Source of the DNA: Kiritimatiellia bacterium
GTDB taxonomy: Bacteria > Verrucomicrobiota > Kiritimatiellia > CAIVKH01
Assembly (NCBI GenBank): GCA_025054615.1
Contig: JANWZO010000019.1
Location: 1 to 42,615 of the forward strand
Length of the DNA stretch: 42,615 bases
Direction: 5' to 3'
Shown here: positions 8,765 through 16,891 of the stretch, one piece after another
Layout of the letters: the number at the start of each line of letters is the position of its first letter
Numbering within the stretch: position 1 is the stretch's first letter
The notes under the pieces: model-generated
What the model saw: only the letters and a program-made list of their open reading frames with translations
Databases searched by the model: none
Told to the model about the DNA's origin: nothing
Program-made: the position numbers and the translations under genes

Positions 8765-10756
8765 TCAGGAATTTTGGGGGCTCTCCATCGGCCGAGGATT
8801 GAGGTGGTCCGTCCCGTCGGGCCGGCCGACATCCTCCTCTTCGCCTTCTCGGACTAGACGCGCACTGTTGAAGACAACAATCATCGAACCGGCATTGTGA
8901 GTGAGGGCGGCCAGGATGGGATGCATCCAGCCAAGGCCGGACAGAGAGAGTCCCACGGCGATGAAGACCAGACCGATGGCGAGATTTTGATAGACGACCT
9001 TGCGGGCCGAGCGGGACAGTCGAATCAGGAAGGGGATGCGCCGAAGATCGTTGCTCATGAGGGCAATCGCCGCACTGTGAATCGCCACGTCGCGCCCGGC
9101 GACCCCCATCGCAATGCCAGTATCGCTTGCCGCGAGCGCGGGGGCGTCGTTCACGCCATCTCCCACAAAAGCGACCCGATAGCCTTTCGCTTTTAGCGAA
9201 TTGACCCAATCCACCTTTTCGGCAGGTAGGCATTCGGCTCGCCATTCAATCGATCCGGCTGCGGCGCCGATTTCATCTGCCAGTCGTCGCGCAACGGCCT
9301 CTCGATCTCCCGTGACCATGGCCAGTTTTCGAATGCCGGACATGGCGGCTAACTCGGCGAGGGCCTGACTTGCTTCCGGCCGGATCTGATCGCGAAGACC
9401 GATCCAGCCCAGATAAGCGCCGCCTTCCGCCACGTGGATGGTGCTCAAGGATTCCACGCGGGCCTCGGAGTCGGATTCGAGCGACGGATCGGTCACCCCG
9501 TTTTCCCGCAACCATGAGGCCCGCCCGCACACGAGAAGCCTGTCTCCCAAACGCGCGCGGACCCCACGGCCCGGTTCTTCGTGAAAATCGGTGACGGAAG
9601 CCGGTGCGATTCCCGCCTGTTCCGCGAGCTGGAGAATCGCGCGGGCCGCCGGATGCTGGCTAAGGGACTCGGCGGCAGCGGCCGCTCCGAGCAGCCGCGC
9701 GGGCTCGACGTTCCTAACCGGGGCGAGACGGACCACGCCCAGCATCCCGGAGGTCAATGTGCCCGTCTTGTCGAAAACAAACGCATCGATTTGCGCAGCA
9801 CCCTCGAGATATGCCACGTCTTTGATGAGAATCCCCCTTCGCGCCGCGGCGGATAACGCCGCGACCATCGCGGTGGGCATGGCCAGGATAAAAGCACAGG
9901 GGCACGAAATCACCAAAAGGGCAACGACCCGGTCCCAATCATCTGTAAAGTACCAGACGATCGCCGCAAGCATCAGGACGGCCGGGGTGTAGTAACCGGC
10001 GTATCGGTCAACAAGCCGCATGACCGGCAGCCGGGTCTTCTCCGCGGCGAGGATAAGCTCGCGAACGCGGCCAATTGTTGTGTCTTCCCCTGCTCGAGTC
10101 ACCTCGACGTCGATGGCGCCCGTCAGATTCAGGGTTCCGGCAAATACCTCGTTGCCGGGTTCACGGTCGACGGGTAGCGATTCTCCCGTAATCGCAGATT
10201 CGTCGAGGGTGGTCCGTCCGCCGCGAATCACGCCATCGGCAGCCACGTGGTCGCCCGGGCGGATTCGAATTAGGTCGCCGGGACGAAGATGGCTGGCGGG
10301 CACTTCCTCTTCCGTGCCGTCGGGTCGAATTCGCCGCGCCACTGCTGGGGTAAGACGGATCAGGCTTTCAATCGCCCGGTGCGCGCCCTCGGCTGTGCGA
10401 GTTTCGATCACGAGCGAGAGCAACATGAAAAAGGCAACAATGCCCGCGGTTCGGAAATCGCCCTGCGCCATGGCCGCTAGGACGGCCAGCGCGACCAGTT
10501 CATCCATATGCAGGTGCCCGCGGATAAGGTCGCGCAGAGCGGCGAGGAAGATCGGAGCCGCCAGAACCAGGGCCCCCGCCGCCGCGCTCATCTCCGCAGC
10601 CAGCGGATTGTCAGGCAGAAGCCAGTCCGCTACATAGGAATTGAGCACCAAGGCCGCCCCCGTCCAAAGCCATCCCGCCCGAACCCGATGATGGGCGTGA
10701 TTTTCAGGTGCCGCCGGTGAGCAGCCGCACGAGGCTGATGGGGCGGTACGCTTCAC
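8765..10756 (-). CDS. Heavy-metal-transporting P1B-type ATPase
   Basis: 663 residues from GTG 10756, which overlaps the preceding TGA by four bases (GTGA). It pumps a transition-metal ion out of the cytoplasm using ATP. Visible motifs are TGES (190-193), the metal-site CPC (C285-C287) in a membrane helix, DKTGTLT with phosphorylated D329, the HP motif (H368-P369) that marks P1B pumps, and GDGVND (532-537). There is no N-terminal HMA domain; a short Cys/His tail (C10, C12, H20, H22, H23) stands in its place. The last helix has LTHNAGS-x-IVVFNSARL, unlike textbook CopA (Cu) or ZntA (Zn/Cd), so the metal is undetermined. It is the last gene of the SPFH operon, which suggests a functional link to those membrane scaffold proteins. 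Confidence 0.93.
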   Translation of the reverse strand: MKRTAPSASCGCSPAAPENHAHHRVRAGWLWTGAALVLNSYVADWLLPDNPLAAEMSAAAGALVLAAPIFLAALRDLIRGHLHMDELVALAVLAAMAQGDFRTAGIVAFFMLLSLVIETRTAEGAHRAIESLIRLTPAVARRIRPDGTEEEVPASHLRPGDLIRIRPGDHVAADGVIRGGRTTLDESAITGESLPVDREPGNEVFAGTLNLTGAIDVEVTRAGEDTTIGRVRELILAAEKTRLPVMRLVDRYAGYYTPAVLMLAAIVWYFTDDWDRVVALLVISCPCAFILAMPTAMVAALSAAARRGILIKDVAYLEGAAQIDAFVFDKTGTLTSGMLGVVRLAPVRNVEPARLLGAAAAAESLSQHPAARAILQLAEQAGIAPASVTDFHEEPGRGVRARLGDRLLVCGRASWLRENGVTDPSLESDSEARVESLSTIHVAEGGAYLGWIGLRDQIRPEASQALAELAAMSGIRKLAMVTGDREAVARRLADEIGAAAGSIEWRAECLPAEKVDWVNSLKAKGYRVAFVGDGVNDAPALAASDTGIAMGVAGRDVAIHSAAIALMSNDLRRIPFLIRLSRSARKVVYQNLAIGLVFIAVGLSLSGLGWMHPILAALTHNAGSMIVVFNSARLVREGEEEDVGRPDGTDHLNPRPMESPQNS

Positions 10757-11793
10757 GGGGCAGTCGACTCCCGTACCGCGGAAGGCGGCGATCCAAAATT
10801 CATGCGCAGCTCCGTTTCTTTCCCGCCGGCAACAATCACCTTTCGCCCCGCGTTGGCTAGCGCCTCTCGGACCGCATCCTGGCGCAATGTTTCCCTGACG
10901 AGCGCAGGATCCTTCTCCCAGGCAGATTGAAGCGATCGAAAGGCGTCCGCCCGAGCGGTTACCGTCGCCACACGCCGCTCCTTTTCGGACTCGGCAGCAA
11001 CGCGGGCCCGGTCAGCCTCCGCCTTCGCTTCGTTCAAGGTTCGGGTTGCCTCCGCCCTCGCCTGGTTGCTCTGCTGGTCGCGCTCTTGGGCGGCCTGAAT
11101 GACTGAGTCGAATGCGGACGCCGTCTCCTTAGGCGGCGCAACCGCGAGTAAATCCACTCCCTGTATTCGCAGGGCGAGCCCGATTTCGTCCATGCGTCTT
11201 CGAAGCTCGGCCTCGACATCCGCGCGAAGCGAATCGATATCGCCCCGCATCGCACGGTCGATCGGATAGGCCGCGCTGACGCGGATCACCGCCCGCTCCA
11301 ACTCCGCGAGCAGGGTGCGCGTCGGATCCTCATGCCCGAAAGCGTACCGCCTCGGGTCAGCGATGGTATATCGCACGGCCCATCGGGAGTGCAGGACATT
11401 CGCGTCCCCGGTCATGGCATAGCCCGGGCCTACTTCGTCCAGGCCTTCCGCCATGCGAGCGGAGCGAGTCGCCTCATCGACGGAATGCCAAAAACGGGCT
11501 GTGGTAACGCTTTGGACGCGCCCCGCCGGAATTCGGATGATCTCCGTGAAGGGTCGGGGAAGCGTCCAGTGCAATCCTGGTTCGGCGATGACATCGGCGC
11601 CAGTTCCGGCAGCCTTCCCGAAAAGCAGCACGATCGCACGCTCATGCTGGTCGACGATGAATATCCCCGAGGCCGCATAACCGATACCGACCAGTACGAG
11701 GAGCAACCGCAGGATGCGAAAGGCTGACCGCAGCGCGTTAGCGAGCGCCTCCTGTCCGGTAGCCGGTATTTGTTTAAGAGGTCCTTGTTTCAC
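10753..11793 (-). CDS. SPFH/HflK-like membrane protein
   Basis: 346 residues from GTG 11793, which overlaps the upstream TGA (GTGA); a longer open frame reaching 11940 only shadows the preceding gene. One membrane helix near residues 25-47 is followed directly by the SPFH/PHB domain (FIVDQHERAIVLLFGK, GLHWTLPRPF). It includes the AYPIDRAMRGDIDSLRADVEAELRRRM stretch split over beta and helix, then an Ala/Glu/Arg-rich coiled coil (about 230-310, AEATRTLNEAKAEADRAR). HflK and HflC form a large ring that encloses FtsH in the inner membrane. No ftsH is present here, and three SPFH genes lie in one operon, so the partner is open. Stop and start overlap with the metal ATPase implies translational coupling. 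Confidence 0.87.
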   Translation of the reverse strand: MKQGPLKQIPATGQEALANALRSAFRILRLLLVLVGIGYAASGIFIVDQHERAIVLLFGKAAGTGADVIAEPGLHWTLPRPFTEIIRIPAGRVQSVTTARFWHSVDEATRSARMAEGLDEVGPGYAMTGDANVLHSRWAVRYTIADPRRYAFGHEDPTRTLLAELERAVIRVSAAYPIDRAMRGDIDSLRADVEAELRRRMDEIGLALRIQGVDLLAVAPPKETASAFDSVIQAAQERDQQSNQARAEATRTLNEAKAEADRARVAAESEKERRVATVTARADAFRSLQSAWEKDPALVRETLRQDAVREALANAGRKVIVAGGKETELRMNFGSPPSAVRESTAP

Positions 11794-12713
11794 GGATCGG
11801 GAATTGTCTTGGAGGACGTGTTGCCTGGAGGGGTATTCGGTGTCGGCAGCAGGAGGTCGAAAGGCTCCACATCCGCTCCGAGAACCAGCGTGGCACGCTC
11901 CCCGACGGTCTCCCGAAGCGCATCTAGCTTGCGGAGCCAAAGGGCCAGCTCAAGATTTTCAGCGAAAATCCGATAGGATTTGGCGGCCTCCGCTTCTGCC
12001 TCGGCGCGAATCCGGCGGGCATCCGCCTCCGCGCGGGCCAGAAACTGTGCGCGCTCGCTGTCGGCCCGCGCTCGAATTCGAATGGCTTCCGCCTCGCCTT
12101 CGGATCGATACTGCTCGGCCAACTCTTTTCGCTCAGCGCGCATGCGCTCATACACGGATTGAAGGATAGAGTCCGGCAGACCCAATCGCCGTATTCCCAC
12201 GAAGCAAACCTCAATCCCGTATCTGCGGTCCGCCTCACTTCTGACCGCCGCCAAAACCTCCCTTTCGATCTGGTCGTGCACAAGCCGCTCCGCCGCTGTG
12301 TTGACCAACTCGGAGAAGAGTGCCTTCCCAACGGCCGCGCTCTTGTATGTTCGAATCAGGCCGTCCAGACTGGCTTCAGCCTGCTCGACTGAACCCAGGC
12401 GCTCGAGAAAGAGAAGGGGGTCGCGAATCCGCCATCCGCAATACATGGACATCAGGATATTTTTGCCGTCGGCCGTAAGGGTCTCCTCATAGGCGCTCCG
12501 GAGCGTATGGATCCGGCCGTCGAAGCGGTGAACTCGTTCAAGGGGCCAGGGGAGCCGCGTTTGGAGTCCCGCCTCTTTTATCGTGCGGTGAGGGCGGCCC
12601 ATGCGTGTGATGACGGCCAACTCACCCTCTCGGACGATGAACAAAAACTGCAGCACGGCGAACAACGCGAAGAGGGCGCATCCAACAGCCAATGGCAAAC
12701 GACGTGCGGTCAT
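11790..12713 (-). CDS. SPFH/HflC-like membrane protein
   Basis: 307 residues from ATG 12713, overlapping the previous stop by four bases (ATGA). An N-terminal helix (PLAVGCALFALFAVLQFLFIV, read across its length) leads into the SPFH domain: REGELAVITRMGRP, then GLQTRLPWPLERVHRFDGR, DGKNILMSMYCGWRI and a long charged Ala-rich coiled coil (about 190-270). Length and order match HflC (about 300-330 residues). The conserved region IEVCFVGIRRLGLPDSI corresponds to the HflC segment that precedes the coiled coil. A proline-rich tail (PTPNTPPGN) follows. The protein probably multimerises with its two SPFH neighbours in the inner membrane, coiled coils outward. Orthology to genuine HflC is not established, since the operon holds three such proteins. 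Confidence 0.87.
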   Translation of the reverse strand: MTARRLPLAVGCALFALFAVLQFLFIVREGELAVITRMGRPHRTIKEAGLQTRLPWPLERVHRFDGRIHTLRSAYEETLTADGKNILMSMYCGWRIRDPLLFLERLGSVEQAEASLDGLIRTYKSAAVGKALFSELVNTAAERLVHDQIEREVLAAVRSEADRRYGIEVCFVGIRRLGLPDSILQSVYERMRAERKELAEQYRSEGEAEAIRIRARADSERAQFLARAEADARRIRAEAEAEAAKSYRIFAENLELALWLRKLDALRETVGERATLVLGADVEPFDLLLPTPNTPPGNTSSKTIPDP

Positions 12714-14563
12714 GGCGTTTCATCTCCGAGTGGAAAGGGAGCGAGCTCATAGAGTTCCGGCAGGCTCTGGCCTCTGAGGTCGAAAAACAGGCTCTTTCTC
12801 GCCTCGGGGTGTGCGAGCACAGTATACGGCCGGTCGTGCAGCGCGTCCCGAACGGCGGTAAGCCGCAGATCCTGTCGAAGCACTGCCGACGCGGCCCGAT
12901 CCGATTCGAGAAGACTTGAAAAAAAAGCGGCCTCCGAAGCCGCGCGCTGTCGCACGGACTCTGCATCGGCCTCTGCCTCGAGGCGAATCTTCTCGGTCTC
13001 GGCCTGCGCACGCGGGGCGACCGAGGCGGAATAGGCCCTTGCCTCCAGTAACCGGGCGTGCCTTTGTTCCACCGCGGCAATCACTGACTGGAACGCGTCG
13101 GCGGCGGGCACGGGCGGATGGATGCCCAGGTCCATCACTGACTCAATTTCCACTCCGATCCCAAGGCGGTCAGCGTCGCGCTGGATTTCAGCACGTACAT
13201 GCTCGGCGAAATCGCGTCGCCCCCCTCCGAGCAGGTCAAGAAGGTCGCGGGCAGCGAAAGTCCGCGTCACGACGCGATACGCACAATCCCGGAGCAGTTC
13301 ACCCGGATCACGGTGTGTATAGGCGAAGGCGAGGGTGTTCGTGACGCGATACTCGACCGAAAGATTGATCGTGGCGACATTGACACCGGCCGCTTCCGAG
13401 TCAATTCGACCACCACGCGGCCGGGCTGCCGTCACGAAAATTTCCTCATCCGAGTAGTGGGGCACTGTCCAGAGTATCGTCGCAGGACGTTGAGAGGCCG
13501 TGCCCGCTTCGAAACCAACGTCGAATCGCAAGATTCGCTTGGCTTCCACCCGGCGCACGGTCTCGATAGGCCAGGGCGCCAGCAAGTGGAAACCGCTGTC
13601 CAGTCTCCATTCCGGCGAAACGGGTCGACCGAGGCGCTCCCGGATGCCAACTTCGTGAGGCTCAATAAACACGAGCGAAGTCAATCCGTACAACAGGACT
13701 GCCTCCAGCGCTACGATGGGCAAAACGCCCTTCCGAAGAAAATGGCGAAGCGCTTCCTGTCCGGATCGGACGCCGAATTGGTAATCCACAGATGATGCAA
13801 GCGACCGGGACCATCCGGTCGGATCGGTGAGCCACTCGCCGATTCGACTTTGGATGGTCGGCAGTCTTCGATGGACCGGCACATAGAAAGCGGCCAGAAC
13901 TAATACAGCCTGCTCGATCGCGAGCACCCCTCCGGCAACCAGGAAAAGAAGTTGCAGAATGCGGTCCGCCTGCCACCCCTCCACACGTGAGGCAACGGAA
14001 GCTGCTGCGGCGGCGAAGGTTGCCAACGAAATGATTCCCAGCGCGATCCCCGCCGGGCGCGCAGGGGCAGTCGATTTGTCTCGTGAGATCGCGATGAGGA
14101 AGCGGCTGCAGAGAAAGAAAGCGAAGCCCTCCGCGACGAGAAAGGCGGTTGCGACAAGCGGATCGACCTGCAGGTCGGCCGACGGGGCTGTCGGTCGTTG
14201 GAGCCTGATCCATGCCCACGCCCCGAGTCCGAGCGCCAGGGCAACTGAAGCGGAGGGGATCCCGAACCTTTCGAATCTCGCCAGGGAACGTGCCGCGGTG
14301 AACGGCTCGTCGGATCCGGTGCTGAACAGCGCCGTCTGAGCCGGGCTCTGGGTGCTCCGCTCTTGCGACTCTTCATTGGCAAGCCGGCGAAACCGGGCGT
14401 GCGCGAGTGACAATGCGCTGACAATCGCGGCCCACGCCGTCAACGCCAGCCAGCCTTCCCAGAAGGCGAGGGGAACCTTTGAAGCAAGTGCCGCATTTAC
14501 GGCGGCGCCCAAGGCCAGGGAGCCAAGCCCCACGGCGATCGCTTGTTCAGCGGTCGACTTCAT
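12710..14563 (-). CDS. Polytopic membrane domain fused to an SPFH/HflK-type domain
   Basis: 617 residues from ATG 14563, overlapping the previous TGA (ATGA); the frame extends to 14662 only as a shadow. About seven hydrophobic helices fill residues 5-330, with a loop of charged and Ser/Gln residues between helices 2 and 3. The last helix (VLPIVALEAVLLYGLTSLVF) runs straight into an SPFH domain (IEPHEVGIRERLGRP, GFHLLAPWPIETVRRVE). A coiled coil follows (ARAYSASVAPRAQAETEKI, then EAEADAESVRQRAASEA) and a tail near LYELAPFPLGDETP. Ordinary HflK has one helix and about 400 residues, so the N-terminal membrane domain is extra. It may be a membrane anchor or a lipid/ion-interacting module; I do not recognise it. 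It is the largest member of the operon's three SPFH proteins and the first to be translated. Confidence 0.85.
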   Translation of the reverse strand: MKSTAEQAIAVGLGSLALGAAVNAALASKVPLAFWEGWLALTAWAAIVSALSLAHARFRRLANEESQERSTQSPAQTALFSTGSDEPFTAARSLARFERFGIPSASVALALGLGAWAWIRLQRPTAPSADLQVDPLVATAFLVAEGFAFFLCSRFLIAISRDKSTAPARPAGIALGIISLATFAAAAASVASRVEGWQADRILQLLFLVAGGVLAIEQAVLVLAAFYVPVHRRLPTIQSRIGEWLTDPTGWSRSLASSVDYQFGVRSGQEALRHFLRKGVLPIVALEAVLLYGLTSLVFIEPHEVGIRERLGRPVSPEWRLDSGFHLLAPWPIETVRRVEAKRILRFDVGFEAGTASQRPATILWTVPHYSDEEIFVTAARPRGGRIDSEAAGVNVATINLSVEYRVTNTLAFAYTHRDPGELLRDCAYRVVTRTFAARDLLDLLGGGRRDFAEHVRAEIQRDADRLGIGVEIESVMDLGIHPPVPAADAFQSVIAAVEQRHARLLEARAYSASVAPRAQAETEKIRLEAEADAESVRQRAASEAAFFSSLLESDRAASAVLRQDLRLTAVRDALHDRPYTVLAHPEARKSLFFDLRGQSLPELYELAPFPLGDETP

Positions 14564-15525
14564 CCGCGCAGTTCCATGCCTCGAAAGGCAGCGATTCCGG
14601 ACGAGATTACCGCCGTGAGATACGCCAACGTATAGAGAGCAGCCTTTCCCACATAAGCCCACGGGATGCCATCGCCCGCCAGCGCGTCTGCTGCCCAGAA
14701 ATGTTGGAAGTTGGGAAGAACCGCATCAGCGAGACCGAAGAGCGGAAAATTAGAGGCGCGGCGAGCAAATAAATAATCCGACATGAGCCCTAGCATGAAA
14801 ATTGAGCTGCAAACGGCGAGCGAAGGCACGATGTCCAGCCTCGTGGCGAGCGAAGTCGCAATCCCCGTCAGCAGCAGGATTGCAAGCGAAATCAAGGCTG
14901 AGGCCGGAACAATTTCGAGAGGCAGATGGAACGATTCGGACGCATCCCCCGCGTGACTTCCCGCGAAGCCGCCGACAACGACAGCGGCCGGCACGAAAAG
15001 GAGCAACGCGCCAAACGCGCGCGAGGCAAACGGCACGCGCAGGAAAAAGTTCTGAACGCCCCCTGCTGCCAGCGCGAGGAGGATGGCCACAAGAAGCGGG
15101 CCGGAGCCCCACAAGTCATAACTGAATTGCAAGGAGGCCGTCCGCGTGGCGAGGAGCACAGCGCATCCCATCAGCAGGGAAAACGCCATCATGACAAAAG
15201 CCACACCAACGTATTTTCCGATGAAAAATACCGGCCGCGCCACCGGCTTTGACAAAATCGCGGATGCCGTTCCGCCGCGGAGTTCAGCGCGAAGCGCAGC
15301 ACAGGCGATCAGGACGCCGAGGATGAGCCCGAGCACAAAATGAAGAGCAAGGGCGCTGTCGCGCACGAGGCGTTCGCCCTCATGCAAAGTATGCGTGAAC
15401 ACAAATGGCATGCAAGCGATAAAGGTGAGCGCAGCCGCCGTCAGCAACACAGTGATTGGCAGACGCACAGCTTCCAGAGCCGTTAACTGAGCAATCGCGA
15501 AGCCTTGTCGGACTGCAAGACGCAT
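14560..15525 (-). CDS. ABC-2-type membrane permease, first gene of the SPFH operon
   Basis: 321 residues from ATG 15525; a GTG at 15543 is the alternative and neither has a clear Shine-Dalgarno. About eight hydrophobic segments are visible: LPITVLLTAAALTFIACM, LHFVLGLILGVLIACAA, FVMMAFSLLMGCAVLLA, LLVAILLALAAGG, LLLFVPAAVVVGGFAG, ISLAILLLTGIATSLA and a C-terminal pair. The cytoplasmic RAELRGGTASAILSKPVARPVFFIGKY segment (read in parts) matches NosY/ABC-2 family permeases, where a G-T-A/S-x-xx-L-SKPV-R motif follows the second helix. The family normally works with a separate ATP-binding subunit, and none is encoded within this window. It overlaps the next gene by ATGA. The gene is divergent from lpxK. 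Confidence 0.8.
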   Translation of the reverse strand: MRLAVRQGFAIAQLTALEAVRLPITVLLTAAALTFIACMPFVFTHTLHEGERLVRDSALALHFVLGLILGVLIACAALRAELRGGTASAILSKPVARPVFFIGKYVGVAFVMMAFSLLMGCAVLLATRTASLQFSYDLWGSGPLLVAILLALAAGGVQNFFLRVPFASRAFGALLLFVPAAVVVGGFAGSHAGDASESFHLPLEIVPASALISLAILLLTGIATSLATRLDIVPSLAVCSSIFMLGLMSDYLFARRASNFPLFGLADAVLPNFQHFWAADALAGDGIPWAYVGKAALYTLAYLTAVISSGIAAFRGMELRG

Positions 15526-15724
15526 GAGATTAAGTGTACGCACGGCGCCAATTTCTGCCACGCGAATTGTTGGAGATGGGCGATATCGCGACAGTTCCTG
15601 CTGATTCGCATGTGTTATCTTCAGAATTATCGAGCGCATCGGGACAGCGGGATTGACCCTCGATGAGCAAGCTGGCACCATCCCTAATCGGACTCCGGAA
15701 TAACCGCCCATCTACCCGGCGCGA
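15526..15724. promoter_or_regulatory. Divergent intergenic region between the SPFH operon and lpxK
   Basis: Both transcription units must start at or near these 199 bases, as they point away from each other. I see no convincing paired -35/-10 boxes and no long inverted repeat. Short open frames inside it lack coding features. Confidence 0.3.
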
Positions 15725-16891
15725 ATGGCAGCTCGCGATTTCATTGAACGAGCCGAGGCCTATGTCCTCAGCGTCATCGAAGATCGTCGGCATGGATTCT
15801 GGCCCGGATTGCTGCGAGCCTTCCTCTGGGTGCTTTCACTCGTCTTCCATGCGCTGGTTCAAATTCGACTGTGGTTGTACCGCGTGGGCATCTTCCGTCC
15901 GCACGCCCTAGGATGCCAGGTGATCAGCATCGGCAACCTCACCGTCGGCGGGACCGGCAAAACGCCGATTGTCGAAGTCTTCGCCCGCACGCTGCAGCGC
16001 AGCGGCCGGAAAGTGGCGATCCTCAGCCGTGGATACCGCAAGGAAGAAGATCCTCTCCTCACGCGGCTGTGGCGCGCGATCACGTTTGACGTTCAGCAGA
16101 CTCCGCCGCGCGTAGTCTCGGATGGTAAACACCTGCTGCTTGATGCGGCGCTCAGCGGAGACGAGCCCTTCATGCTGGCACAAAATCTCCCCGAGGTCGT
16201 GGTTCTCGTGGATGCCAATCGCGTGAAGGCTGGCCGATATGCCATCAAGAAATTCGGATGCGACACGCTGATCCTCGATGACGGATTTCAATACCTGCAT
16301 TTGAAGCACCGGCTCGATATCGTGCTTGTCGATCGGACGAATCCGTTTGGGAACCGACGGCTGCTGCCGCGGGGAATTCTGCGGGAGCCGATCTCCAACA
16401 TCAATCGCGCCGGATTTATTTTCATCACCAAATCGAATGGCGACGGCGCGACCGAACTCAAGCAACTGTTGCGGCGATACAATCCGCACGCGGAGATCTC
16501 GGAATGCAGGCACTCTCCGAAATATCTGCAGGACATCTACACGAAGGAGCGACTTCCGCTTGACTATCTCAAAGGGTTGCCGGTCGCGGCCGTCTCCGGC
16601 ATCGCTTCGCCAAAAGGGTTCGAGGACGAACTGATCCGGCTCGGCGCGCGCGTCTTGTACCACAAGCGCTATGCTGACCATCACCGCTACACGCAGCTCG
16701 AAATCATTGATGTGATCAACAAGGGATTGCAGCGGGGCGCGCGGATCGTCGTTACGACGGAGAAGGATGCCGTTCGGTTTCCGATGCTCGAGCGGCGCGA
16801 CCTTCCACTGTATTTCCTGCGGGTTGAAATTGAAATGTTGTCCGGAGCCGATGAATTCCGCGCGTGGATCAACCGAATCTGCTTCAAATAA
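15725..16891 (+). CDS. lpxK: Tetraacyldisaccharide 4'-kinase (lipid A biosynthesis)
   Basis: 388 residues. LpxK adds the 4'-phosphate to the tetraacyl disaccharide lipid A precursor at the cytoplasmic face of the inner membrane. The N-terminus has a membrane-associated helix (about 25-57), then ISIGNLTVGGTGKTP with the P-loop G75-G76-T77-G78-K79-T80, then ILSRGYRK, the LILDDGFQ-xx-HL segment and the R-LLPRG-LREP motif, all characteristic of the family. Length is close to the usual 320-390. ATG 15725 is chosen because it opens the N-terminal amphipathic helix; its ribosome site is weak. It heads a run of LPS genes, and the next gene starts inside its 3' end. The presence of LpxK shows that the organism makes lipid A. 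Confidence 0.96.
   Translation: MAARDFIERAEAYVLSVIEDRRHGFWPGLLRAFLWVLSLVFHALVQIRLWLYRVGIFRPHALGCQVISIGNLTVGGTGKTPIVEVFARTLQRSGRKVAILSRGYRKEEDPLLTRLWRAITFDVQQTPPRVVSDGKHLLLDAALSGDEPFMLAQNLPEVVVLVDANRVKAGRYAIKKFGCDTLILDDGFQYLHLKHRLDIVLVDRTNPFGNRRLLPRGILREPISNINRAGFIFITKSNGDGATELKQLLRRYNPHAEISECRHSPKYLQDIYTKERLPLDYLKGLPVAAVSGIASPKGFEDELIRLGARVLYHKRYADHHRYTQLEIIDVINKGLQRGARIVVTTEKDAVRFPMLERRDLPLYFLRVEIEMLSGADEFRAWINRICFK

Noticed and set aside
8765-15525. Standard hflKC operon with ftsH
   Set aside because: No FtsH-like AAA or zinc-protease motif is found in the window, and there are three SPFH genes rather than two.
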